The notes under the pieces: generated by a model
The model's input: only the letters and a program-made list of their open reading frames with translations
Database searches by the model: none
What the model was told of the DNA's origin: nothing
Source: Farysia itapuensis
Taxonomy: Eukaryota > Basidiomycota > Ustilaginomycetes > Ustilaginales > Ustilaginaceae
Length of the DNA: 64,000 bases
Direction: 5' to 3'
Assembly: GCA_023212645.1 (NCBI GenBank)
Contig: JALBYC010000006.1
Location: 496,001-560,000, forward strand
Part shown: piece by piece, positions 11,101-21,000 of the stretch
Position numbering within the stretch: position 1 is the first letter of the stretch
Layout of the letters: each line of letters opens with the position of its first letter
Translations under genes and position numbers: made by a program

Positions 11101-13101
11101 CAGATCTTGATCGGTGCCCTCTGAAGATTTGACGCTTGGATGCGACGACGACTGAGTATCTCCGCTTCCGGGCTGCGCATAGTCGGATCCAAATCTGACG
11201 ACCGGTAAGTCTTCCTGTTCGGCAACGTAGGTCTTCCACCTCGAGTCGCAAAAGTAGCTTTTGAGGTAGAGATGGTTGTGCAGCTCTTCGATGAGAATCT
11301 CGAGCATGGCTTGCTCTTGACCTTTGAGGTAGGCGCGCAGATCGTTGGTGGCGCCTACTTCCATGATCTCGGATTTGTCGATGGTCTTGAGTGATCGTAC
11401 TAGAAGGTTGACCGCGTGTAAGAATTGTTTTTCCGACATGAGGCTCTCCAGACGGTCAGGAATAGCCTTGAGGTGCTCAATGAGGTCGAGAAGACGGAGT
11501 GACTCTTTGACTGCTTGGCTACGTTGCCACATTTGGATGAGGTCCGCGCGCTTTGCACCCAATGCTTCCCTTGAATCCCGCAAGCGACGACGTGCACCAC
11601 TTACGCTGCCTTGCGCGGCGGTCAAAGATTGCAGCACGCTGTTATGCAGAGTGATGGCGCTGGCAAAGGACTCGTAATGATCGTTGACCGTGCCCTGCAA
11701 GGACGTCTCGATGAGCTGCTTGGTGAGCTCAAACTCAGCCCGGTTGGAGCCAAGACTGCTGTTGTCCAGCATGGAAAGGGCCAATGTGACCGAGTTGAAG
11801 TTGTCATCGGCAACAAAAGGCCATTCTGCGTTGATTTTGCGCAAGACTGCGTTGATTTCACGGAAGGTAGAAGGGTCGTTTCGGTCGATGTAATCGGTGA
11901 TGGGCCTGCGACGTTGGTCTGTGACATCTGAAATCTTTTTCTCGGTACGGCGACGTCTTGACTCTTCCTCGGCGGTGGTTCCACGCATAATTCTGGCAGC
12001 CTGACGCTTGCGCGCTGCCGATGAGAGGGCAGATAGAACCGATCCGAGAGCGGCCGGCTCTTCATCTTGGGTCAGAGAGCCGAGCGGAGCTCCAGATGCG
12101 CGTCTTGGATCGCGTTCAGGGCGTTTGGCGGGCACAGAGAGCTGATGACCGCGCGAGTTACTGTAGAAGCCAGCCTGTTCATTGGCAGGTGGATCGATTG
12201 GCGAGATCCCGCCGTAGAGGTCTTCTTCGTACTCGGACTCGAGTTGACTAGATGGTGTGCCTCCCCGAGCTACTTGATCCATCAGGCGGGCAGAGCGGGT
12301 ATGACGATCGGAAGGAGGGGTGGCAAGATGCTGTGATGCGACAGATGATTGAGACGGTTGTTTCGAGTGGTTTCCCTGTGCACGCGAGGCGGCGAGAAGA
12401 TCTCTGCTTGGCCCTCGAGCGGGAGACGATGGGTGGCTGGCTGTGCGAGACAGGGGAGGCGGCGGTATTTGCAGCTTGGGCCTTTGAGTCGAGGCGCTCG
12501 GAGATCGTTCGTGACCAAGGGCAGCCTCACCAAACGTGACAGGCGGCGCCTGTTGAGGTCTTCGACCGGATCTCACCGGACGCGTAGGGGAAGCAGGGAC
12601 TGGGCCCGAGCTATCGATGCGCGATGGACTGCCGTGATGAGCAGCGAGGGCAGAATTGGACGTGTTGAGGGCAAAACTGGCCGTGCTCTGAGCAGTCGGG
12701 CTATGAGGGCGATGTACCTGGCCATAGAAGGGTTGCCGTCGATCCTGCTGCGACTGTTGATAGTCGATCGAAGTACCTGTGTCGGTCCGGCCGTGCGTGC
12801 TTCTGCCGTGAATGTTGGAGATGGAATCCGACGGAGCAAGGCTTACATTAGACGGTCGCGGGCCTGCTTCATCCCTGGCATACTCCTGCTGAAACTGGCC
12901 TGCTTGCACCGGAGTAGGCGCAACTCCAGACAGGGTGGATATCGATGCTGAGCCGGGATGATGGCCAAAGATGTCGCCGACGTGTGGCACTTGCTGCCTG
13001 GCCGAGCTGAAGGAGGAGGAAGCGGTACCTGCGCCAAGCCTAGCATTCTCGTGCTTGATCTTGGAGCGAATGTCCTTGATGGTGTTGGACCGGCCTGCCA
13101 T
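8188..13101 (-). CDS. SEC8: Exocyst complex subunit Sec8
   Basis: The protein has 1637 aa and starts at the ATG at 13101 (MAGRSNTIKDIRSKIKHENA); the frame continues three codons further only to a TTG. About 400 disordered Ser/Pro/Gln-rich residues precede the Sec8 N-terminal helical domain at about residues 405-545 (STFREINAVLRKINAEWPFV, DHYESFASAITLHNSVLQSL). The rest is a long helical rod without transmembrane segments, as in the CATCHR tethering family. It is much longer than yeast Sec8 (about 1065 aa), mainly through the N-terminal extension and acidic or Ser-rich linkers. The role is tethering secretory vesicles at growth sites with the other exocyst subunits. No introns are needed. Confidence 0.93.
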   Translation of the reverse strand: MAGRSNTIKDIRSKIKHENARLGAGTASSSFSSARQQVPHVGDIFGHHPGSASISTLSGVAPTPVQAGQFQQEYARDEAGPRPSNVSLAPSDSISNIHGRSTHGRTDTGTSIDYQQSQQDRRQPFYGQVHRPHSPTAQSTASFALNTSNSALAAHHGSPSRIDSSGPVPASPTRPVRSGRRPQQAPPVTFGEAALGHERSPSASTQRPKLQIPPPPLSRTASHPSSPARGPSRDLLAASRAQGNHSKQPSQSSVASQHLATPPSDRHTRSARLMDQVARGGTPSSQLESEYEEDLYGGISPIDPPANEQAGFYSNSRGHQLSVPAKRPERDPRRASGAPLGSLTQDEEPAALGSVLSALSSAARKRQAARIMRGTTAEEESRRRRTEKKISDVTDQRRRPITDYIDRNDPSTFREINAVLRKINAEWPFVADDNFNSVTLALSMLDNSSLGSNRAEFELTKQLIETSLQGTVNDHYESFASAITLHNSVLQSLTAAQGSVSGARRRLRDSREALGAKRADLIQMWQRSQAVKESLRLLDLIEHLKAIPDRLESLMSEKQFLHAVNLLVRSLKTIDKSEIMEVGATNDLRAYLKGQEQAMLEILIEELHNHLYLKSYFCDSRWKTYVAEQEDLPVVRFGSDYAQPGSGDTQSSSHPSVKSSEGTDQDLQLHRYLHSLRSRPTFDPTLAGDIPETELMSAPAVSALTGELKEYDASGNRYDGTMANGNNDVARNPESDSFLYIEMLLESLSRLGKLGVALDTVSQRLAIEVHQLIDATIDEVDARNEPLRRFSIALRPESMLLASSSALAKSFHDIEPQSSSARSSFNLVAAKRPASTMLRISAGESSALQRDGEMMRDLFWTLFSKLDAVLQGHRVVYEVAGMIAGRAGFKDELASRKISGAGSLIEVWKPIQHEVRTLLHDYLMDDEESVLSRNAIVSVNDIIRDQRYGRDRGKQLFKLADPGAKRLTTTRRDHASLRRHELAIAEALKASVPGLVHSRETKLTDYSHARNQVIVSAPLSGSRKPEDMYTGAGHRLLVKPDAFNVSVLFQPALSFIERVSAVMPSEAAGETSKGFSAFLEEFVQDVFLPQLEEKVQTLFFSATGHAGAFAEDPTSRTGQQFVTQTGRSVSRPLVKSASNVILLLDSLYSMLATTPFHRESYSRLIVTTVVQYYQKCGERFRDLVSKDAATAAAATATESILTTANGSGKASAIDSNGETTSNGIGGVYVLSASWAQRPELYACLSEILSADTPPERLKEIQAQETRLELALAASRSPFAVHELVTSRKKLLALGCLQHSIEWFLHSIERLHPVAVADKGNRDSSGSAVDEVLKRSKRPEARLSVIGSVDLVRSASASSKASTTVKPNAAAETGTDGSELPLPLSPDLFARYQALPKVYQQLSLLIQATLRLEARLRVITYLQLAVSEVSYVVNDTAIEPAPHVVDLNAELASLDDMLSATLLPETKAMVFTGIAQLMDSLLIASVHKIKAINRDGVTKMVRNILALQQNLKNILPTSVSATSAGAHSAEETSFERCKKFYELLYSKTPDELLGNMKRFKQRTTHGVGFPECEALLHLSLEIANGGSSSSNSTEGVEKVVANAGTTVHQPGIPALSRQKYNEYLIELHDIAGGESDDD

Positions 13102-13328
13102 TATGGGCAATCAGCGACCCAACACGGAGTGCTGATGGGAGCTCAATGGTGTCTGACAGCCAAGCTGTCCAACACAAAATCACACTCGCGAAATATTACG
13201 ACGAACAACTCAACACTCACTCCCACTTGGTCCAAACGCGCTTCCTTTTTTCCACGCACACCATGATGCGCATTCGCAGGGTCTAAACGTGTGGCAGTAA
13301 GGCCAGACGGGGCACATTCAGAGCTGTC

Positions 13329-14333
13329 ATGTCACCAGTCCCAAACGCAGATCCCAATTTTCCGATAGGCCTTAGTATCAAACCAAGCAGTCGGGTTGTT
13401 GCAAAGGAGAGTAATTGGGAACAAGACACTCAACAGGACATTGACGACTATGGAATCGCTGGGCGCATCTGGGAAGCTGCCTATCTGCTAGCTCGCTACC
13501 TCCATCCTCAAGCTTTGCTGGACTTCGACCCTCCCTGCTCGGTGTTCGCCTCTTCTGAGCGTGTTGTAGCGATTGAGCTCGGCTCTGGCGCTGGATACGG
13601 TGGCCTGCATCTTGGACGGCAGCTCATCTCACATGCTGCACAGGTCAGAAAAGCGCAAAGAGACATCCTGGTCCTCACCGATCTGCCTAACGTGGTACCA
13701 TGGATGCAAAGAAATGTGCAGAGAGCGAGTCTTGGCTTGCGTACCGATCCGGTCGACGTACGCGTTTGTCCGCTATCGTGGGGCAATCAAGAAGAAGCCC
13801 TTTCCCTTCAGAACGGTCTGGATTCTCCCATCACGCACCTCGTTTGCTCCGACCTGGTCTACTTTCCGGAACTCTTGCCTCTTTTGTTACGCTCACTGAT
13901 TCACCTCTCGGAGCCTGCAACGGCCGGAGATTGCGGTCCCGAGCTGATCATCTCCTACAAGATCCGCTCATTGATCAAGGAACAGCCTTTCTGGTCAGCG
14001 TTGGGAGCTTGGTTTGATTACACAGCAGTGAATGCCCGCCCTCAAGCAACTTCGAACACAGAGGCCCATGACTGGCATCGTTTCGGATCCGTACCCTCCG
14101 ACTACGATGGACCTTTGGACGACGATCAAGAGTATTTCGTCTTCGTTGGGCGCAGACACAAAGACTCCTTTGGCTGCATCGCTCCTCCAAAAGATACCGA
14201 TTTGATGCAAGGCAAGCGATGTCGCCGCTCTGTGCATCCAGGCGCTCCAGAATACCGGTTGGAAGCAGTCGCAAGTGGGAATGACTACTTTGAATGGCTC
14301 TTGCTTTCCACCATGGGGACGGGCTTAGACTGA
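13329..14333 (+). CDS. Methyltransf_16 (METTL21-like) protein methyltransferase
   Basis: The protein has 334 aa. It has a seven-beta-strand SAM-dependent fold: motif I is VVAIELGSGAGYGGLHLGRQ at about residues 80-100, the acidic post-I segment is ILVLTDLPNVVPWMQRNV, and motif II/III is ITHLVCSDLVYFPELLPLLL. An upstream GRIWEAAYLLARYL element is typical of family-16 lysine methyltransferases. Members modify lysines in translation factors, chaperones and other proteins; the substrate here cannot be deduced. A disordered N-terminus is absent, so the enzyme is probably cytosolic or nuclear. The gene runs divergently from SEC8 with 227 nt between the start codons. Confidence 0.82.
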   Translation: MSPVPNADPNFPIGLSIKPSSRVVAKESNWEQDTQQDIDDYGIAGRIWEAAYLLARYLHPQALLDFDPPCSVFASSERVVAIELGSGAGYGGLHLGRQLISHAAQVRKAQRDILVLTDLPNVVPWMQRNVQRASLGLRTDPVDVRVCPLSWGNQEEALSLQNGLDSPITHLVCSDLVYFPELLPLLLRSLIHLSEPATAGDCGPELIISYKIRSLIKEQPFWSALGAWFDYTAVNARPQATSNTEAHDWHRFGSVPSDYDGPLDDDQEYFVFVGRRHKDSFGCIAPPKDTDLMQGKRCRRSVHPGAPEYRLEAVASGNDYFEWLLLSTMGTGLD

Positions 14334-14719
14334 ATGGAGCCTAACGTGCTCTGGTCAATTGTTCTGGCGCTCTGATCAAGCGACGTTCGCTGTTCATTCT
14401 TGGTCCAGTCGACGCAGTCGGTCCCCTTGGTCCCAGCCCAATCCGGCTTACTCAGAAGCCACGCATTCAGCTTCTTACCCTGCCTCGGGCCGTCCGCTTG
14501 CGCTGATGAGCTCTCATCTCGGCCGCTCTTGGAGACCGCTGGTTTGACTACGTCCGGACCCGGAGCACCAAGTGTATGCTGCTCCTGTTCCGGCAGTCGT
14601 TCGACCTGGCCGTCTCGAAACGTCCCTTGGGCAGGCGGGTAACGTCTGTGACTATAGAGCTGCTTACGACTCTTTCGACGCAGCAGATTACTTCCACTAC
14701 CGGTCCAGTTCACCGACAT
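14285..14719 (-). CDS. Doubtful small hypothetical ORF
   Basis: An uninterrupted 144-codon frame on the minus strand starts at an ATG at 14719 and ends inside the 3' end of the convergent methyltransferase gene (49-nt overlap). The product is basic and hydrophilic (NLLRRKSRKQLYSHRRYPPA, LNAWLLSKPDWAGTKGTD), with no signal peptide and no family I recognise. It fills most of an otherwise empty 700-nt gap. It could be a real short gene, possibly with an undetected intron, or a chance ORF. Transcript data would decide. Confidence 0.35.
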   Translation of the reverse strand: MSVNWTGSGSNLLRRKSRKQLYSHRRYPPAQGTFRDGQVERLPEQEQHTLGAPGPDVVKPAVSKSGRDESSSAQADGPRQGKKLNAWLLSKPDWAGTKGTDCVDWTKNEQRTSLDQSARTIDQSTLGSIQSKPVPMVESKSHSK

Positions 14720-15042
14720 GGTTGATAGAATGCATACCAATACCTCTCATTCACAATATACTCATCCCCTCTTTTAGCCAGGCGTTAAGCGTGCAAGCGC
14801 GCGAGCGCGTGAACACAATACCATGATCTGACAGGTGTCGAACCAAAAACGCGAAAATATGCGAAAATGAAAATGAAATGTGGAGTGGCCGAGTGGCCGT
14901 CGTTGCTGCTGCAATTGCTGTCGGTTATTTTGGGAAAAAGGGTTCGATCGAATGGATCGCGCAGGGGGCGTCCTCCTCCCCATCCAACCACACTCTCGCG
15001 CCTTGCACTGACCTTTCTGCTAACCAAGGTCTAGTCGGCAAG
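14334..15042. promoter_or_regulatory. Gap upstream of VPS13
   Basis: Apart from the doubtful minus-strand ORF, this holds the presumed VPS13 promoter and 5' UTR. The VPS13 frame is open from an ATG at 14878. A branch-point-like CTAAC near 15021 followed by TAG just before the chosen ATG could mark a 5' UTR intron end, but I found no convincing donor. Confidence 0.4.
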
Positions 15043-18000
15043 ATGTTGGAGGGCGTCTTGGCCTCGCTTCTCAACAGAATCCTGGCTGCCTACGTAGATG
15101 GCTTGAATACATCGCAGCTCAACGTCGGCATCTGGTCAGGAGATGTCAAGCTGCGCAACTTGCGCCTCAAGACTTCCGCCCTCGACAAGTTTCGACTGCC
15201 CATAGACGTCAAAGAGGGCTACCTGGGCGATCTCACCCTTTCTATCCCCTGGTCCAATCTCAAAGGCAAGCCTGTCCGCATCCTCGTCGAAAATGTCTAC
15301 CTCCTGGCAGCACCCAAGAGTGCCAGCGCAGAGGTGGACGAGAACGAAGAGCAAGAGCGTGCTCAGGCGGCAAAACAGGAAAAACTCGCCAACGCAGAAT
15401 TGCTTGGCAGAGATAGCGGCCAAAGCATGGGGGGCATGAGCTCAGAAGATTCGCAAAAGAACCAGTCTTTCACCAGCTCTCTCATCACAAAGATCATCGA
15501 CAATCTGCAGTTTACAGTGCGCAACATTCACATTCGCTATGAAGATAGCCTGTCCAACCCCGAACACCCTTTCTCTGCCGGTCTTACCTTGGCCGAATTC
15601 TCAGCTGTCTCTACCGATGCCGAGTGGAACCCCACATTTATTCAGAACAGCACCGATGGCATTCACAAACTCGCCCGGCTCGAATCTTTGTCCCTATACT
15701 GGGACACTGATTCCGAGTCACTCGCTGGTCATGACGTAGCGGAAGCGCAAAAGCTCTTTGGCGCGCTCATTGCCAGAGAAGGCAGTGCACCCAGCCATCA
15801 GTACATCTTGAAGCCCGTTTCTGGTGCTGGCCGACTGATCATGCGCAAGAAGATGACGCCGGAGATACCCAAGATGGACGCTCAGCTGCTGTTTGAAGAA
15901 CTCGGATTCGCCCTCGACGACGAACAATACCGAGACGTCATCTCCGTCGCTGATCTCTTCCACTTCTATACCCGCCAGGCTCAGTATCGCCGGTTCCGCC
16001 CCGCGCCTGAGGCACTTGAACAAAATCGTCCACGTGCTTTGCTCAAATTTGCTGGCAATGCTATCCTCAACGAAGTACATGAGAGGCATCGTGTCTGGAC
16101 ATGGGACTACTTCCGTCAGCGCAGAGACGACAGAAAGGAGTACGTACAGCTCTTTAAGGAGAAAGAAAGGCAGGTGCAGAAAGCAAATCAGGCCCAAGCT
16201 GGCGTAGCAGTTGCCCAAAGCGAAAGCGGCTCGCGTCTCGAGGCGCTTGAGAAGAAGCTTGATTACAAAGACATTCGTTTCTACCGTTCCATAGCTCGAC
16301 ACCAGCTGCGCAAGGAGTCTCTCGAAGCTCGCAAGGACGAAATCGCCCATGGTGGCGGACAGCAAGCTGCCTCCACCGGAGGTGGGGGCTGGCTCGGATG
16401 GATCTGGGGTGGCGGTGGACAGCAGCAGCACAAGAACGATTCCGGCGTTCTGAACGACGAGCAACGTAAAGAGCTCTACGACGCAATAGAATGGGACGAA
16501 GAGGCAAGCACAAATTCACTAGCCCAGTCCGTTGATGCTCCTCGCGATGCTATGCATCTGCGTCTCATAACAAAGCTAAAGACAGGCTCTTTAGCACTCA
16601 AAGACCACGCGCGCGGCACTGACCTCCTGTCTCTTGTCTTTGACGCATTGCAAGCCGATGTCATTCAACGGCAAGACAACCTCGAGGCTGCCTTGGCGCT
16701 TGGTGGTCTTCGCGTCAATGACGGCACTACTCCAAACACACTTTATCCCCAAGTCGTGCGAGTCAAAGATATCGAGAGCGATCTTCCCAAGCGTCAAAGA
16801 TCGAGTAGCACAGATCTCAAAGAGATTGAAGAAGAGGTGCATCGAGAAAGCGATCCCGACAATCCCTTTTTCTACGCCAAATACGAGCTCAAGCCCTTGG
16901 ACAATCGCGCAGACAATGCGCTTACGCTCAAGATGCGGTCCATGGAGATCATATACCACCGCGGACTCGTCGAGTCCATTGTGCGCTTCTTTAAGCCTCC
17001 GGAGAGCGAGCTCGAACTGATCGGTGCTTTGATTGACGTTGCGAGCGAAACCATTGAGGGAATTCGCAAGGAGACACGAGCGGGACTCGAGAGCGCCTTG
17101 CAGCACCACAAGACCATAGACATGGTCGTGGACGTAAAGGCGCCCATCATCATCGTTCCTGAGGACGTCACGACAAAGCGCTGTCAACACATGGTTCTGG
17201 ATGCTGGTCATATTGCTGTTCGCTCTGTGCTTGCAGACCAAGCGGCGCTCGACGCCGTTCGATCCAAACAGAACAGCGCATATACTGAAGAAGACTATCG
17301 TCGGCTTGAAGATCTCATGTACGATCGCTTCTTCGTCAAGTTGGAATCAGCTCAACTGGTGATGGGAAACGACCTTGAATCTTGCATCAAAGGTCTGTCC
17401 TCGGACGCGACGGATCATGGTCTGCACCTGCTCGAACGTATCAACCTCGATTTCACCCTGCACAATTCGATCTTGTCGTCTGCACCGAATCTCACCAAGT
17501 TCAAGATGACCGGGCATTTGCCGACCCTACGCGTCAACTTCTCGGACCGGAAGTACAAGACATTGATGCGAATCATAGACGTCGCCCTGCCCAACTTTGA
17601 CGATCCTGACGCTCCCTCACCAACGCAGGGTCTCGGTTCTATTGAGGAAGAATTGGAGCCCGTTGCGGTTGGTACTGAGCCGGAAGCAGACGAGGATGAC
17701 GCACGGTCGCAGCGCCGGCTGTCTAGGCAAACGGCTGCTCTCGACTTGAACAAAGCACGTCGGCGTCGCCTTGCCGGACAACTGCGCGGAGAGGACGAGT
17801 ACATTGTTGACGCAGGAGACGATGACGATGGCAAGGACGTTTTTCAAGACGCCGAAGACGCCACTGTCGATAAGGTCAATGCCCATCAGAAAACGTTCGA
17901 GCTGGAATTTGTCGTCGACACTTTGCAGGCGTCCATCTTCCGATCCTCAACAGACCCTTCACAGCCAGATCGCTTGCTGGTCGATGCTCGCTTCGAAGGA

Positions 18001-21000
18001 TTCCTCTTGCACCTCGCCGTGTACCCATATCATATGGACGTGGACGTTGGACTTCGAAGTCTGGAGCTCGAAGACAAGATTGTAGACCAAGGCGCTCAAT
18101 TCAAGCACCTCATCACGTCTAAGCACGTCAAAGACGGCACCTCTCGAAACGGTACCGCGGACTCCGCAGCCTCAGAGTCTACTTCGCCCTCTGTCGTTCG
18201 TGACCTTGTTCGAGTAAAGTACACGCGAGTCGACCCAGAGTCACCTGAATTCATGACCAAGTATGAAGGGATCGACCAAACGGTCAATGCCGAGCTTTCG
18301 ACAATCAACGTCATGCTCACGCGCGTCAGTGTCTTGGCGGTCTATGATTGGATCATGACCACATTTGTACCTCCGGAAGAAGCTGTAGATACTCAGCCAC
18401 AGTCTCAACATCAACGAAGGCCGAGCAAATCGTCTTCTGACCGTCGTGCCAGTGACGCCACCTTCAAAAAGCCAACGGTCAAGCCTGTCGATGTAGCTGC
18501 ACCTTCGCAAAATGCAGCTGACCGCTTGGAGCGCAAGGAAAAGCTACGAGTTCGAGTCAAGCTGAATTCGATCATCCTGCGTCTTAACAACGACGGTACA
18601 TTATTGGCAACATTGACGCTCTCCACTGCCGATGTAGCCGTCATGCTACGAGGCAATACCATTCGAGTCGCAGCTCGGCTCGGCTCTTTGCTGCTGTACG
18701 ACAATGCCAAGCGCAGTGTTGCGGACCCGAATTTCAAGAAGCTGCTCAGCATTCAGGGTGATGAGCTTGCCGACTTTACCTACGAGACGTTCGACGAGAC
18801 TGATGCTCCTTCGTACCCCGGCTACGACTCTTCCATTTGGCTGAGATCAGGCTCGCTTCAATTTACATTCCTCGAGGAGCCCATCCGCGATCTTCTGCAA
18901 TTCTTCAGCAAATTTGCGCAGATGAAAGCTGTGTATGATGCTGCAACCCTTGCTGCTTCGAATCAAGCGTCACAACTGCAGGAGCGCGTCGACAAAATGC
19001 ATTACGATGTAATCATCAAGACGCCGATTGTCATTCTGCCTCGGTCTGCGGATTCTCCTGATGTGCTGACCGCCAATCTGGGTGAGATCTACGCAAACAA
19101 CACCTTCTCGGTGCGCGATAACAAGGAGTCCATCATTAAGATCGAAGCCGGTTTGCAACACATTCGTCTTGCCTCTCGCATGCGTTATGGCAGCCAGGAC
19201 TATCACGTTCAGATGATTGACGACGTGAATATCTCCTTTGACTTGGTTCAGTCTGATCGTGCAGGCTCAACTGCTGCAGGTGCTACCGACAGTCCAGAGA
19301 TGCAGGTTGTCGCCAAGATGTCAGACGTACACGTCAAGCTCACAGAAGCCCAGTACTGCTTTGTCATGGAACTCACGCAATCCATCCCACGAGCTTTCTC
19401 TGCCCTTACCGAGACTGGCGATGACACCGAGGACGGTGTCAAGGACGAAGTCAATGGCAAGATTCCATCGTCTACCGACGCAGCAGCTCCTGTTACAAGT
19501 AAGGGACAATTGTCTGGGACAGACATGCCAACGACCAAGGGGCGAGGAGTTGACATGCTCCCGGAACTTGGGACTGTCGTGCATAACGAAGATGGCGACG
19601 TTCAAGTATACACAAGCTTGGACATGTTCTTCGACGTGAACTCCATCCAGCTGGAGCTATTTACCGCTGCAGCCACGGGTCAAGAGTCGCTCTACAACGC
19701 CCAGCTTGCGCGCTTCTCCATCAACGGCTCTGAAGTGAAGCTCAAGATGCTGTCCGATGGATCGCTAGAGGCCGAAGTCGCACTCAAGACCTTTACCATC
19801 ACTGACCAAAGACCCGACATGGAGACCAAGTTTAGAGAAATCATCCCGGCCGTCAAGCATGAAGGACACCAATTCATGATGAGCTACACCATGTCCGGCG
19901 GCGATGATGGCTCGGCATTAGCTCTCATCACTGTCGACAGTCCCAAGGTCATCTTTGCGCTCGATCCCGTGTTTGCCCTGCTCAACTTCTTCACCAGCGC
20001 TTTCCCTGACTCGCCAGACCAAAGCCAGACGGCGGATGAATCAATGACGATGAGCAAGGCAACTGCCCCACCAGCATCGGAAAGCAGCACGGCTGTTGAG
20101 CACAATCAAGCACAGCCCGCTCAGGGAAGCCTTGCATTCCGGGTCAACATTGTAGATCCGACCATCATCCTACTTGCCGTGCCCGAACGCCACGATACCG
20201 AAGCAATTGTCCTGTCGATCAAGCAGGTTCTCATGTCACAGCAGGGCATTCTGGCCCTCAAGGTGGACCAATTCGGCATGTTTATGTGTAGAATGCATCG
20301 ACCCAAGGACACGTTGCGCTTGCTCGACAACTTTGATCTTGCTTTGTCCATGGACAGTAGGACAAGCACGTCTCGACAGCTCACCAGCATCGAGATAGAC
20401 ATTGAGCCTCTGGTGCTTCGAGTTTCGATGCGCGACATTCTGATGATTCAGTCGGTGGTCAACAAAGCAATCGAACTTTCTGCACAGTCAAGCAGCGGTG
20501 CGGACGGTAAAGATGAACAAAAGAGTCTTTCATCGACGCAACGACGACAAGGCTCGGTTGTCAGTAGCAACAAGACCATCGACACTCTGACACAGACTGC
20601 AAAGCCAGACGCGAACAAGGACGCAGACAGCAGCACGGTCTCAGTTCGACCTTCCCAACGGCTAGAGGACGCCGAGCTCGTTGTTGCAAAGGAGTCGCTC
20701 AAAGCCGACTTTGCAGGCGTGCAGATCATCCTGATCGGTGACGCGCACTCTTTGCCCATGCTTGACATGAATTTGTCTCGATTCTCTGTCGACGTCAACG
20801 ACTGGTCTGGCGATATGCGTGCAAGTGCGTTTGTTGACATGTACATCAACTATTACAACCTGTCGCGCTCTCATTGGGAGCCTCTTATCGATCCATGGGG
20901 TGTAAGTTTCCGAGTGGAGTCGACTGCGTCTCCTGCCAGCTTCCACGCTACTGTCTCGAGTAAAAAGCGGTTGGAAGTCAATGTAACCACGACCTTGATC

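Noticed and set aside
14879..14965. tRNA-like signal with a perfect A-box (TGGCCGAGTGG) and a B-box-like GGTTCGATC about 55 nt later
   Set aside because: The putative acceptor stem, D-stem and T-stem do not pair, and the B-box lacks its final CC, so no cloverleaf forms.
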